This document shows, in pieces, positions 48,224 through 61,789 of a DNA stretch of 64,000 nt. The number at the start of each line of letters is the position of its first letter. Positions within the stretch are counted from its first letter, which is position 1. The stretch is from positions 30,765,802 through 30,829,801 of the forward strand of contig CM055871.1 of the NCBI GenBank assembly GCA_029582165.1. The letters run 5' to 3'. The notes beneath the pieces were generated by a model that worked only from the letters and a program-made list of their open reading frames with translations, was not told the DNA's origin and did not search any database. A program made the translations under genes and the position numbers. Source of the DNA: Portulaca oleracea (lineage: Eukaryota; Streptophyta; Magnoliopsida; Caryophyllales; Portulacaceae).

Positions 48224-51200
48224 TGAAGAATAGTAGACAATGGGTCGTCTTGTTCTTCTACCCTCCACTATTTTATGATTTGGCTCTTTTTATTTTCTTT
48301 TTCTTTCTTTTCTTTTTGGGATTCCTTTGTTTCATGACTCAGAGGAGGGCTCACTTCTTCTTGATCTTTTTGAAAGGGGTTGTTGATGGGTTTGGTTTTA
48401 GATTGAAATTAGGGTTTCGGATTTGGGGATGGAAGAAGTGGGTTTGAATTGTGCCAGAGAGAGTGTAGGTTGGGGGTTGAAGATCCACCATAGCCAGAAG
48501 AAGAAGGAGGGGGGAGGATTTGGGGGTTGAAGATGGAAAGTGGGAGGAGAGAGGTTGGGGGAATGGGAGGGGGTCGGACTTGGAAGTGAAAGGGGTGGGT
48601 ATTAAGCAGAAAAAGAGAAAAAAAAATGAAAAATACTGAGTTGATAAGCCAAATCAACAAAATACATGTCCAATTTTTTTTTTTCATTTTTTTTGTTGTT
48701 TAAACATCTACCACATAAGCCATCACCACCGTCATGTCATAATTACGACGAGTCGGACTTGGGGGTGGTTTGTTGGAAAAAATAAGTTGTTAAGTTCAGT
48801 TCGTCGAAAATATAAGTTGAAGGTTGGTTCGCTAGATCCAAGAACACCTATAGGTTGGTTTATTTAATTCCAGTTTCTCTAAATAAAACATCAAATATAC
48901 AATAAAAGCAACAATATAATCTTAAAATGGGTCCTATATTTGCGGGGTCTGGGAGGTCCGAAGCTAGGTTGCCTTATCTCTACGACAAATATTGTTTTTG
49001 GAGAGGTTGACTGTGGAAGATTCACAAGGAAAACCAATTTTAAAAGCAATTTAGAGTACACAAACCCTTGGAGATCCTAAAATATCGACTTACCTGAAAT
49101 GATAACTTCAATCAAATTAATAATATGGATAAAAAGTTAAAAATACATTTATTTTTAATTATATTTACATGTACAAAAGATGCACCAATAAAATATTTAT
49201 TGAGTTATTCATAACTATATCCCATTATCTATGATGCTAACTTTCATATAATTTTTTTTTGAAAAAGGGTAAAACAACAGATACTAAGGAGCCCTTCTCT
49301 CAAGGGATCTTCCAAGCGCATCCTTAAAGTTATATATATGAGCCCAATCCTAGTTGACAACTAATTGTTTTTAGCTTTGGTCGTTTTGTTAATTATTTGA
49401 TTTTTAGTTGTTTTGTTGGTTGTTTTTCTTTAACTATTCGTATTAGTTATTTTTGTGAAAACTGTTAATTGGTAGAGTTTGTTGTTTGTAACAAGATATT
49501 TTTTTCTTTAATTCCAATTATGCCCTTAGTTTTCATTTTAGTGTTATCTAAACATTATTTTTTATTTATTGCTAGCTTTTTTTTTCTTTATATTTGTGGA
49601 ACCAATAAATAACCACTAAAGATTAACATTTGTATTATCAGACTAATATTCTCTTCATTCCTAAATAATTATCATTTTTAAAGTTTGGGGGTCTATTAAG
49701 AAAATGGTAATTAATGGGGACTATTATATTAGGCTAGTATTTTCTTTATACCTAATATTCTTTACATTTGTATTATTAGGCTAATATTCTCTAGTCTCAT
49801 AACAGTTGTCACTTTAATTAATTTCTTTGCCATCAAATAATTGTTGCTTTACAATTTAGCTTTTTCCAACTAATTATTTTTCTATTAATTTATGTGACAC
49901 TTAAGATAGACTAAGAGGGAGAAAGATATACTAGTAATTTAATACTATTATTTCACAACTTATACAACACAATACATAACTAACTCTTTTTTTTTTTTGA
50001 AATTTTAGCTAAATGGACAATTGTGAAACATAGGAAGTAGTTGTGAAATTGTTAAGATTAGAACTAGGGACAAGCATAGTCTCGCTGGAGCTAAGCTCGT
50101 ATTTCAGACCTAGAACCTAAGTTCGTATTTCAGATCTTAAACTCATATCCAGCCCAAATATATAAGTTCAAAATTCATTGACCCAAAATAAGTTAACCCT
50201 ATAACTTCCATCTCATATAGTAAACACAATTCATATTTACCATTGCATATGCTTTAATTAGATTAAGAAATTATATTTAAATTCATAAAGCATTTATCAT
50301 CTATTGTGATTACTAATATTTATCTTTTTACTTTAAAATTATATAATTTTTGGTCATGGGAGATTTTATTGTTTACGCCACATACCTTTATGAATTAATG
50401 AGTAAACATCAAAATTACATGGAAAAAGAAAGTTGGAACAATAGGAAAAGTTATAATGTATACCGAACTCAATTGTTTCCAACGTGAGTGGACTTTCAGT
50501 TTGTATCTAAAGTTCTAAACTTATACGTTTCAGGGAGAGCTTAATTGTCATAGCAGCAAGGACCATATAATTAACCTTAGATAAACTTTCGCATATATAT
50601 ATTTTCTATGGAGAAATTGGTCAATTTATTCAAATTTGATGAAATGTTTTCTTGTTTGATAGTCATTTATTAATGATAAATATTTTAGGAGGGCCATAAT
50701 TTTACAGCGTCGGTTGGGAACTTTTTTTTAGTGGGGTAGAGGAAAAAAATATTTCACGGTAAGGATTAGAAATTAAAGTGTGTTAAAATCTCCAAAATAT
50801 CTCTAATATAATAAATTTAAATAATTATAAATAAAAATAATTTGGATATTTTAAATTTTTTCACAGAAAATTTTCATTTAAAAATCAAATAATGTAAAAC
50901 TTTCACATATATATTTTCGAACAGTAAACGACAAAAAGAAAACAGTTGTAACGCACTTGGGCCTACAGACGTGGATCATGTGGCATACTTGGTGTGGAAA
51001 AACTCCCGTATGAATATGCGGTGTTTGACAGTTAGATGTTGGCTGTTGGATGTTTTTAGCTATTGGTTGTTTTGTTACTTATTTGACTTTTGACTGCTTT
51101 GTTAGTCGTTTGTGTTAGGTGTTTGTATAAAGAATATTTGGTAGAATCAGCTGTTTGTAGAGTGACTTTTTCTCTTGATTTTCAATTGTATCATTGGCTT

Positions 51201-51633
51201 TATTTTTAGTAGTTTTTGATATTATGATTTTTAAAATTTATTTTTAGGTATTTTGTCCATACTTTCAATTCATTTTTAGGTTGAACATTATGATTTTTTT
51301 AAATTTATTTTTAGTGTTCTTTTTATGCCGACTTACTTTTACAATTTAATGTAGATATTTTTATACACTATGTGCAGAAGTTACACTATTCTAAATTATA
51401 GGTACATGCATAATCAATTAGTAAATACATAGTCAAAATAAAACATAATGACAATATGAGTCTCTTATCCAAATTAATAGGAAAAAAAATGAAGTAGAAG
51501 ATTTTGAACACAAGTATCATTATACATAAATCGCACTGTCCAAAATGATAAAAAACTCAAATGAATGAAGACTACTAAAATTAGAAGAACTAAACCTAAA
51601 TCATTTTGATGACAATTTTTGTCATAAAAATAT
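48224..51633. other. AT-rich non-coding sequence
   Basis: No gene recognised. 49350-49500 and 51020-51180 share 'gttgttttgttagt/ttgtttgacagttag'-type phrases, probably two decayed copies of one MITE family. Confidence 0.4.
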
Positions 51634-51859
51634 TTTTTTTACATGAGTAAGTTCGATCCACCCCACTAGGCCCCTATCTCAGGGCTTGTCTAGTAAGGCT
51701 TAGCGGGTCAGGGGGAGGGTGCTAACCCAGGCCCAAAGGCCTAGTTGAAAGCCCTACAGAATTCCACACAAGAAACTTTTTAAGTGGTGGGACTCGATCC
51801 CGCCACCTCCACGTTGGAAGGCAATCCTCATACCATTTGAGCCAAGCTCATTTGGTCAA
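51634..51859 (-). mobile_element. tRNA-derived SINE
   Basis: On the minus strand the element opens with a tRNA-like head: A box TTGGCTCAAATGGTA and B box GGGATCGAGTCCC at proper spacing, the internal RNA polymerase III promoter. A tRNA-unrelated body follows ('gggctttcaactaggccttt', 'cctagtggggtggatcg') and then a short A-tail (T run at 51634-51640 on the plus strand). It is flanked by a 15-bp direct repeat with two mismatches: ttgacatcaaaatat (51860-51874) and ttgtcataaaaatat (51619-51633). About 226 bp. It sits within the proposed actin 3 leader intron, in sense orientation. Confidence 0.82.
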
Positions 51860-52319
51860 TTGACATCAAAATATGATGTGTTTGAATGCAGTAACTTTCT
51901 GAGAAAGTTATTCATTTTTATTTTTCAAAAAAATTGAATTGTAGAGTACGACACTTCGAGTTTGGAACTATGGTAAGTTTAGCTTTAAAATTATATAACA
52001 GTAAGTTAAATTGTGAAATTATTGGACTATAATACACCGCCACCGAGCTGAGTGAAATCAAAATATGATTGAATGTATCCCAGTAGGTCTAACATTTCAT
52101 GATTAGAAGTTTAGTCCACCATAATATGGCATATTTGATTTTAGTAGTCAAAACATTTTAACCATTAGATTGTAGTACACCAAATGATGATAATTCACCG
52201 ATTGTAGTCCAATAATTTTACAATTTGGCTTAATGTGATACAATTTTAAAATTTGATTAGGACAATCCCGATATCTAAAGTACAATGCACAACGATATAG
52301 TTTCCATTTCTTTTAAGTG

Positions 52320-53008
52320 GATTAAACTTTTTCATTTTAGTTATAAAATAAGGATGATAGTATTTTTCTATGGTAAATGACAAACACTTTGGTGTTTGGC
52401 TACCCAGCTTTTTTGGTAGCTTTTAGCTTTTTGGATGGCTTTTAGCTTTTTGACCAAGGTTAAAAAGCTACTTGAGGTGTTTGGTAAGTAACTTTTTATT
52501 TTAATTTTTTGGACCCAATAAGCTAGTTTTCAAAAAGCTACTTGATGAAACTTTTTGAGTTAGCTTTTCACAAAAAGCTACTTTACCAAACATTTTTCCT
52601 ACAATAAGTTAACCCAAAAAATAAAAGTCAAACAGCTAATCCAAACAACTATCATCTAACAGCTACAAGCTAGCAGCTAACAGCTACCAGCTACCAGCTG
52701 GTTGCCAAACCGGGCCTATCATAGTGAGAGTGGGGTTGGAAAAGTTTTTTTTTTCCCTTTCAGTTGAGAAGGAAAATTATTTTTAGTTTCAAATACCCTT
52801 CTTGAAAATTGTTTTATAAATTAATAAGCTAAGGTACTTTGAATATTTCAAATAATTTTTTCTACAAACTTCACATATTTTTAAATATAAACCGAACACT
52901 ATAAAATATTCTTTCTTAAAAAGGAAAACATTTCCCACGTACAAAATCTTTCTAAAAAAAATTCTAAAAAATATTTTCTCAAAAAAAAAAAAACCCAAAC
53001 CCACCGTT
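52320..53008. mobile_element. MITE of the AACCAAAC family, copy 3, interrupted
   Basis: Outer sequence at 52320-52390 and 52717-53008 matches the MITEs at 18.9 and 19.7 kb ('ctatggtaaatgacaaacac', 'aattaataagctaaggtact', 'aaatataaaccgaacact'). It is interrupted by the foldback element at 52391-52716. Confidence 0.55.
52391..52716. mobile_element. Nested foldback MITE
   Basis: Left end GGTGTTTGGCTACCCAGC; right end, reverse-complemented, GGCCCGGTTTGGCAACCAGC. The interior repeats 'ggtagcttttagctttttgg' on one side and 'aacagctaccagctaccagc' on the other. Inserted inside the MITE at 52320-53008. Target duplication not clear. Confidence 0.65.
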
Positions 53009-53202
53009 AAACATTTCAAAAGTTTATGTAAAGGGAATAATTAATCATAATAATAATACGGCTGTATAAGTTTAGGGCCAGCCGGTAGTGAAATGCAGTA
53101 CGTGCATATGATAATTGATGTAACGTAAGCTAAAGGAGTAATTGTTCCAACGTAAAGCATAAGAAAAGCAAAGATTAAAGAATGTATGTCTGGAATCATA
53201 CC

Positions 53203-53560
53203 TTCAACTTAAAAAGATTGAGAGTTTTGAAACTTGGGAGTTATCAAAGACGCGAGATTGTTGCCAGAGGAGGGGCTTCCCTATGACTATCACTAGACTT
53301 GACAAGGTTTATATTAACTTCAGGGGCTGCCAAATTGAATTAATTAAAATTAAACTCACTTTGAGTTTTTTTAAGAATATTTTAAATTTTAAAAATTTTG
53401 AATTACAAAAATGAAAATTGAGCACAATTGACTTGGTATACTTGGACAAGGTGTGCGATAAAGATTGATAGGGGGGGGGGGTGATATGACATTATCACTG
53501 ATATCACATTAGATGGACACAAGTAACTCTTTCACTTGGTTATTTTTTTTATAAAAACTA
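53203..53560 (-). promoter_or_regulatory. Actin-type leader exon and promoter, proposed for actin 3
   Basis: This stretch aligns in order with the actin 2 upstream region: a donor site (AAG/GTATGA, exon edge 53202), leader-exon sequence, a TATAAA on the minus strand (plus 53308-53313) about 105 bp from the donor (about 117 bp in actin 2), then 'ggggctgccaaattg' (actin 2: 'agggccgccaaatg'), 'aaaaatgaaaattg' and the conserved block at 53499-53545 ('gatatcacattagatgga' against 'gacatcaaattagctgga'), in which the G-box has decayed to CACTTGG. Identity is roughly 65-70% by eye. No actin coding sequence other than actin 3 lies downstream before 45.7 kb. It is either actin 3's true promoter or an orphan from a deleted copy. 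Confidence 0.6.
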
Positions 53561-55314
53561 TACAAATAATTTTCTTCCTGGATCGTGGTAGATGTCTGAA
53601 TAATACAATTTGCAAGAATAAAAGTAACAAATATGAAATTTCACATATTGGTTAACTTTATTAATTTTCTTTTGAAGTTTTTTAAGAGTCCTAAACTGGT
53701 TGTGTTATTTTTTTTAATTACTCAATGTTTAAATTAGACTGAAATCCATTAATACAATAAACATCATCAAGATAAGTCACTAAAATATTAGAAGATAAGG
53801 CGGAAAAAAGCACAAATCCAACATCAAATATCAAAATAGGTGATCACTATAGAATAAACATGAGAATTTTAATTAAATTTTTCTTTTCCATGGAAAACTC
53901 AAAATTACAATTTTAACTAATTTTGAAGGGCATATTTATATGGATTGATCATTTCAAATGACGTGGTTAAGCATATATATAGCAACAAGTTGAATTGAAT
54001 GAAACAAAAAGTATTACCGTACCTAATCCTTTTGGATTAATGGACTAAGTCAAGTATTTCGGTCAAATTTTGAAGAACATATATCTGTTTGGATTGAACA
54101 TTTCAGATGAGGTGATTAAGCATACAATAACAAGTCGAATTGAATGAAATAAAGAGTATTCTAAAGAATTGATGTTAGAGCACCCACAATAATGAGCATG
54201 AATTATATTTATTAGATGAGATGGAAACAATATGGCTCACAAGGAGGGTTAGGTTCTCCATATTAACTTGTTTTCCAATGGTGTGCATAAACTTGAGAAA
54301 AATAATTTAAAAAAAAGTTGTAAGCCCCTCATTTAATAATTTAAATACACCACAATCAAAATAAAAAAAAGAAAAGACTATTGAGAATCTCGTCTCCGTC
54401 TTCACGCGCCGAGCATTAGTCCGAGCTATTCTCGCTCCCGACACTTGTCCGCGCTACTGCATGTCTGCACCGTCTTTCTCGTCCTTACCCACGTCATGTC
54501 ACTGTCAAACTTGCTATAACTCAATATATTAAAGAATATTTTTTCCTTGCAAAACTTCTTTGTATTATGACTAAAAAGAAATCTTCAATAGGGTGAAGTT
54601 ACCCTCGTCAAGCACAGTAGGAATGAAAAGCGACAAAAGGAATTTTACAGTATTCACTATTCATGCCCTTATCAAGAAATGGTCATAGGTCGACAACGTT
54701 AGGCAAATGGTGCAACTAGGTTTTATTTGTTCAAGAGTATGTTTGGCTAAACTTCAACTTTAAGAATTGTTTTTTTTTTTTGAAACAGTTTCTGAAAAAC
54801 TCATTCTACAGACATTGTTAGGTCTTTAATAGATGTATTTTCAAAAGCGATTTTAAATATTAGAAATAGTTTCAAGTGTTTAGTTAATCATTTCATAAAA
54901 GCTTCCACTTTTAATATTACCATAATAATTACCCTTTTATAATGATTACAATTAATAATCCATTTCTTTTGTTATTAAAATCGTTTATGATTTTTGATAC
55001 CAGTATATTTCCAATGAATTATTTATAATACATAATATTGATAACTTTAAAATTAATTATTTCTATAAAATTTACATAAGTATATGTTATGACAATAAAC
55101 TAAAATTGAATGTATAAATTTAATTATTTCCTTGACATTTATTACACTAAAATATGGTTTCATATATCTAGCGTAAAATTAAAATTAGTAAATAAGCTTC
55201 AATTGCCTTAAAAAATAACTACGATAATTTTTTCTCAAAACAAAACTACAAATATTTTACTACAATTTTTATGGAAATACTACTAATGCCCGTGGTTAGT
55301 CAAAGAAGTGGCAA

Positions 55315-55317
<3 letters not shown>
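53561..55317. other. AT-rich intergenic, no gene seen
   Basis: No coding signal. 'gattgatcatttcaaatgacgtggttaagcat' recurs at about 53950 and 54090, a local duplication of roughly 120 bp. Confidence 0.4.

Positions 55318-55354
<37 letters not shown>
55318..55354. repeat. (TA)n microsatellite
   Basis: About 18 TA units. Confidence 0.95.
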
Positions 55355-55357
<3 letters not shown>

Positions 55358-55381
55358 CATTCTTTGATTTGAAACATCTAA

Positions 55382-55385
<4 letters not shown>

Positions 55386-55442
<57 letters not shown>
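55386..55442. repeat. (TA)n microsatellite
   Basis: About 28 TA units, separated from the previous run by 31 bp whose ends repeat 'tctaat/atctaa'. Confidence 0.95.
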
Positions 55443-55446
<4 letters not shown>

Positions 55447-55974
55447 TACAATTGGCATAAAAGGAAAAGATTAGGATAATTTTGGAGATACAATAAAATC
55501 ATTAAATTTTTTCCCAAACTCCCAAAGAAGCAGAATCCCAAAATTATAGCTTCTTCTTTTTTGCCTTATGAGAGCTATTTTTAACTCTTCAAAAGTTGGA
55601 AGTTATTTTGTATATTTTCTATGTTTGGCATAATTTCACCGTTTGATCTTTAAAAGCTCTAAAAAAACTAAACCAAACCGACACTAAATTTTCTATTTTT
55701 CTATTCTATTTTTTCCTATTTTTAAATGATGTATATTTTGACAAGATCTACAAGGCCAAAATGGAGGGTTGAATCTTCCATAGAATTAAGATATTGTCTT
55801 CTAGCCTTCTCTCTTTTTCTTTGTAGAAAAAAATTAATCTCCACTCCCTTTTTTTTTTTTGCCAGACTAGACAACACAAACACATAACATGATTAGCATT
55901 TAGCATAATCTAAAAAAGAAATAAGAAAAAATATAAGCTAACGTCCCCCTTCATAGCTTTGCCGCTTTGCTTGT

Positions 55975-57150
55975 TTAGCTCAGACATGTGCCGCATGGAC
56001 AACCTGTCGCTCCACTTTATGCACCATCCCTGTTGTGAAGCCTGCACATAAATTCGAGCAACACAATGCCAAGCTCTTGCAGTGCACCGGAGCCGAGTAC
56101 GGCCGACACAGAATGTTCACCACCGCCCTAGAGTCCGACCAAATAACCACTTCAGTAAGCGCGCACCGTCGAGCCTCAATAAGCGCCAAATATACTTCAA
56201 AAAGTTCTGCCTATTTCGCAGAAGCCGCCCAACACCCTTCTGCACCAAACGATTTAACATTGCTCCCTTCCTGTAGAACCCACGCCCCTGTTGCACGCTC
56301 ACCCTCCTTACACCAGGCCCCATCCACCAAGAACACTCCCCTCCCACAAACTCCTCCCAGCCCCAAACCAACATACTCCCTCCAAGGCTTCCTTATTCCA
56401 TTTTAGACCCCCCCCCCCACTACTTCTCCCTTGCAGCCACATAGCCTCTTCATCTTGCACCTGCTTCAACATACTCTCAAGTAACTTTCCATCCGCCTGG
56501 ACCCCCTCCATACATACAGCATTCTCGCCTTCCATATGGCCAAAAGCGTACCAAAAAACTTCCTCACCGGATTCCCCTCCTCCTTCCTTCTATCTAAAAA
56601 CCTGATCCATTCCTTAAGCCACTCAAACCAGCTCACATTTTGGTTCACCATTGGGTTTATCCCCAACTCCGAACCCTTCCACATCCTGTCTGCATACACG
56701 CAAAACCTAAACCTATGAGCCACAGACTCTAACCCGTCACCACAAAAACATGAGCCGGAATCATCAAAACCCCTCTTCCACCTGTTTTCCCCAGTAGGTA
56801 ATGCATCAACAACACACCACCAGCCGAACATTTTCCATTTAGGAGGCATATCCGTATGCCATAAACATTTCCAGAATTTTGTATCATAATCTGATGGGAT
56901 AGCCCCACTCGATTCACGAAGCAATAAGAAGTAATAACCTTCTTTGACCTTGTAGTTTGACGACACCTTGCCTGACTAAAGTAATTGATCAGTACCCCCA
57001 TGCTGCGGCGGGAACACCCTTAACATCGTAGTTACCGTAGCTGGCATAAAATTTTGTCTCAACACATCAACATCCCACACCATTCCATCCCCCCTCCTCT
57101 TCGTCAATGCCTCCACTGTCATTTGCTCACTCCTTTTAAGGAGCTGTTAT
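55975..57150 (-). pseudogene. LINE ORF2 3' remnant (zf-RVT and RNase H)
   Basis: The minus strand from about 57150 reads GDGMVWDVDVLRQNFMPATV, then in 56466-56966 KVKEGYYFLLLRESSGAIPS, WKCLWHTDMPPKWKMFGWWC, CFCGDGLESVAHRFRFCVYA and VRKFFGTLLAIWKARMLYVW, the zinc-finger RVT region. After a frameshift and a C run (56407-56417) comes an RNase H part: VFLVDGAWCKEG, then LALIEARRCALTEVVIWSDS and AVVNILCRP. One long frame (166 codons) survives, but stops and shifts make the whole inactive. It belongs to a different LINE subfamily from the one at 15.7 kb, judging by the motifs, and points toward the AT repeats. Confidence 0.85.
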
Positions 57151-58422
57151 AGATCCCTTTTATGGATGATAAGTCTCAGTTTGATTGATTTTTATTCTAA
57201 TTGTTAGTTTGATTTATGTCTACACAAATAAAGTTTGTCTCTTTATCTATATCCTTATTTAGGATTTTAGTATCTTTTTAGAGTTTTGTTTAATTAGTGT
57301 GATTTAATACATTTAATGAAGAATAACTTTCAAATCGCTATAACATGAATTGTGAGATATTCCATCAAAATCATAAAAATGCAGAGCCATCGAAGAAAGA
57401 TGCATAGTCGCGGAAGAAGTTGGAGTCGAATGTCAGTAAGATTAGTATGGTTGGGGAAAAAGAGTTTTGATTCACACATTCTATACACAAGAGGATGGTG
57501 ATCACCCTTGGGGAACCAGGAGTCAAGGGTCAAAACTCGCTTCCTTTAAAGACTTATTCACTAGACCATGAAGGTAAAACCTAACTTGTTTGTGAGAGAT
57601 CACAAGACCATTCAAGAACTCTCTAAAATAGTTGTTGCAGTTAATACCTCAAAGAGTATGTTAAAACTCTTTAGAGCTTGAAGAAGAAGATGAGAAATGA
57701 TGTATGGATGAATGAGAATTCATCCTCCTTTTATAGTGTTGTGAAGCTTTAACACTTTCCTCATAAATGGCTTGATTCATGAGCATAATCCAAGGGATTA
57801 ACATTATGATTAAGGGGTCAATGATGACTGATTAGGTCAATCAATATCCAACCCAAATATATTCCCCGCATAAACTAATTTAACAATTTAAACCCCCAAA
57901 CCATTTCCCAATCTCACATTTAACAATCTACCGTTAAAAACTAACATTTTATACCCTAAACACTATAAATTCGTTCAAAAAATTGAACATAAAAAATGTA
58001 CCTTTATTGGTGACCTTTTTCCGACGACGACATTCTGAATGAGTGTTTGGGCGTTGGCTACGGCGGGCCAGACGTACGACGCGACTCCTTGTAGCGGCGA
58101 GGGTGGTGGTAGGGGTGGCGACGTGGGTGGTAGATGGCTGGTGTTTAGAGAGAGAAGGGGGAGATTGAAGAGAGAGAGAGAGAGACCATGGTGGGGCTAT
58201 ATACGAGATTTTTTGGACTGAAAGGAGGCGACGTAGAAAATTCGGGACAAAAATTTGAGGTAGATTTGATATCACTAGAATATAATTTGTTAATTTTTAA
58301 GACTACCAAAATATATATATAAAAAAAAGGAGCATTGACATACAAAAAGCAAAAATTAAAGATTATTAAAATCCAATTTTCTATTTTAAAGTTTGTCAAA
58401 AATCAAAACAAACGAAAAATAT
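57151..58422. other. Intergenic, no gene seen
   Basis: No recognised coding region. A GC-richer patch with 'ggcgagggtggtggtagggg' and a GA run (58170-58184) at 58020-58190 resembles the LTR-associated patches at 4.2 and 32.9 kb. Confidence 0.4.
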
Positions 58423-59478
58423 GGAACAAATTATATTTACCCCCCACCAAGTTTAGGAAAATGAGAAAAATACCCCCTACGTATGAGAAATAACTTTTAC
58501 CCTACCTAACTTATAGTAGTTGTTTTTAATATCCTACCTAATCATTGAATTTAATATATTTTTGTATCTTTTCATATTAGTTAATTAAATTATATACATA
58601 AATTTCCTAAAAAGCCTTTATAGCCCTAATTTTGAATTATTTTCCCTTTCTTCCCGTCTCTTTATTACTTCTTATCCCCTTCTTCCCGACGCCCTTCATT
58701 CCTTATGCATTTTCATCTGTTGCGACTTACTTCATTCCTTAGTTTTTGAGGTGTTTACAGTTCTGGAGAAATAGTTCTACTAATTTCAATTAAAATCCTA
58801 ATCCAAAAATTGATTTCTAAACTCAAAATTCAACACTACATAAACCCTAATCAAAACAAAAAAAAAAAAAAACAGGAGGAGAGAGGGGACATATGAATTC
58901 AACAATACATTGATATCTTAACTCGAAATTCAGATTACTAGCAGCATACATACATGGACAAAGCATTCATGTATTAAAAGAATTATCTTTACTTAAAAAT
59001 TTGCAGAAATTGTTCAAGAAAACTCACCTTTGTCCCCAACAATAGCAGAAATCTCACAAGCTTTTCTACAATTCGACCTTTGATGCTTCTAACTAACACC
59101 AAAATAACTATGCTCGGTTGTTATACTCAGTCGCCTGAAACCCTAATTATTTGGGTGGAAGAATGATGTCTGGAGCTCACTCGCTCGAAGCCATGGACGA
59201 ACACACGAAATAGGCAGATGGAGAAACGCTCAGAAGAGGAAGCGGCGCCAAATACAACTTAGACAAACAATTTTAATTAAGGGGGTTATTTTTGTCTTTT
59301 ACCATTGTAAGTTAGGGACATTTTTGTCAAAAATATGCGTAAAATTTACCTCCAGGTGGAAAGAGTACTTATTTATAACAAATTGCAAAGGTCAAGTAGA
59401 AAAAATGTTATTTTTCATATGTGGTAGGTATTTTTCTCATTTTCCTAAAATTGGTGGGGGATAAATATAATTTGTTCC
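58423..59478. mobile_element. Second non-autonomous TIR element with 8-bp target duplication
   Basis: The left end reads GGAACAAATTATATTTACCC, and the reverse complement of the right end GGAACAAATTATATTTATCC; the arms continue with 'ccaccaagtttaggaaaatg' against 'ccaccaattttaggaaaatg' for about 75 bp. An exact 8-bp direct repeat, aaaaatat, flanks it (58415-58422 and 59479-59486). 1056 bp, no transposase. The interior has gene-like GC-richer sequence at 59030-59260 with no clear frame. Same architecture as the element at 10423-12122 but unrelated termini, so a hAT- or MULE-type non-autonomous element. Confidence 0.8.
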
Positions 59479-60374
59479 AAAAATATGTCTAATGGAACGG
59501 CTAATTCAATTATGATATAATTGTTTATATTCTTTGATTTGGCCAACAAATTGTAATACTCAACCCTCCATAATTTGTAATTGATCATAATTATAAAAAA
59601 ATTGATTTGAACATACCAAGTGTCTTGGTACAAGACACATCCACATGCTTAGTGAAAAGTGATCTACACCTCATTTATCATACCAATTTTATTTAAAAGA
59701 GGTATTTTGACATTGAAATACCATACAATAAGCCCCCTACACCTCATTTAGCATACCAATTTTATTTATTTATTTATTTATTTTTTATGAAATTAGCTAA
59801 CCTAGAGTAAGGAAATTTTTGCCAAGGAACCATATACCTTCTATGGCAAAACAGATGAATGAAACGATAGTAGCAATAACAGCTAGAATTTTCAAATGCG
59901 GTTCAATAATGCAATCAAAGTCATACAAACATATCACCATGCAAAAGTATAATACCACAAAATCCCTTCATTTAACCTTTGACTAAACAAAACCAAAGCA
60001 AACCATCTAAAGACCCTACCCAGGTCCACTCAGGCTACTAACCGTACTCGATGGCGACACTTCAAACTCCTGAATCCACTAGGAGTTGCGACTCTACACA
60101 ATACTGCTACCAAAATTAATACATTATATATAACAATGACTTCTTACGACCATACTAACATTTTTTCTTTTTTCCTTTTTTTTTGTTTTTTTTTTTGGGG
60201 GGGGGGGGGTCATAGGGACCATGACACCCAAGATCTTCCCATCCTCTCAATTGCACCAAACCAAAGAAAACCATATAGCACGGTTCGATTATGGGCAAAC
60301 CCAACTGAATGTTCTTTTCTTGGAGGCGTTGGGAGTTGAAGTAGATCATAAAACTGTACACCTCAATTGGATCC
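59479..60374. other. Intergenic and actin 4 3' flank
   Basis: Contains a repeated phrase 'cctcatttatcataccaatt'/'cctcatttagcataccaatt' (59670, 59736) and a G run at 60198-60210. The part next to 60374 is presumably the actin 4 3' UTR (minus strand). No separate gene. Confidence 0.45.

Positions 60375-61789
<1,415 letters not shown>

Larger units (their letters stand above)
45720..53201 (-). other. Proposed actin 3 leader: 22-nt 5' UTR piece and ~7.46-kb leader intron
   Basis: Next to the ATG, 'aaactaaa' and the following leader-intron sequence ('acaatcaaacaag', 'cttacacaagatatcat') match the acceptor side of the actin 1 leader intron, so the intron exists here. The original acceptor GTGTGCAG has become GTGTGGAC; a good replacement, TTGTTTTGTAG, ends at 45742, giving a 22-nt 5' UTR piece (45720-45741). 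The only leader-exon-like sequence upstream on this strand is at 53.2 kb, with an AAG/GTATGA donor at 53201/53202. In between are a SINE, nested MITEs, a GT repeat (46347-46395), G runs and possible gene scraps, but no other actin sequence. Intron length is an inference. Confidence 0.5.

Noticed and set aside
56035..56605. Plus-strand Pro/His/Ser-rich ORFs
   Set aside because: Antisense of the minus-strand LINE RNase H and zinc-finger region.
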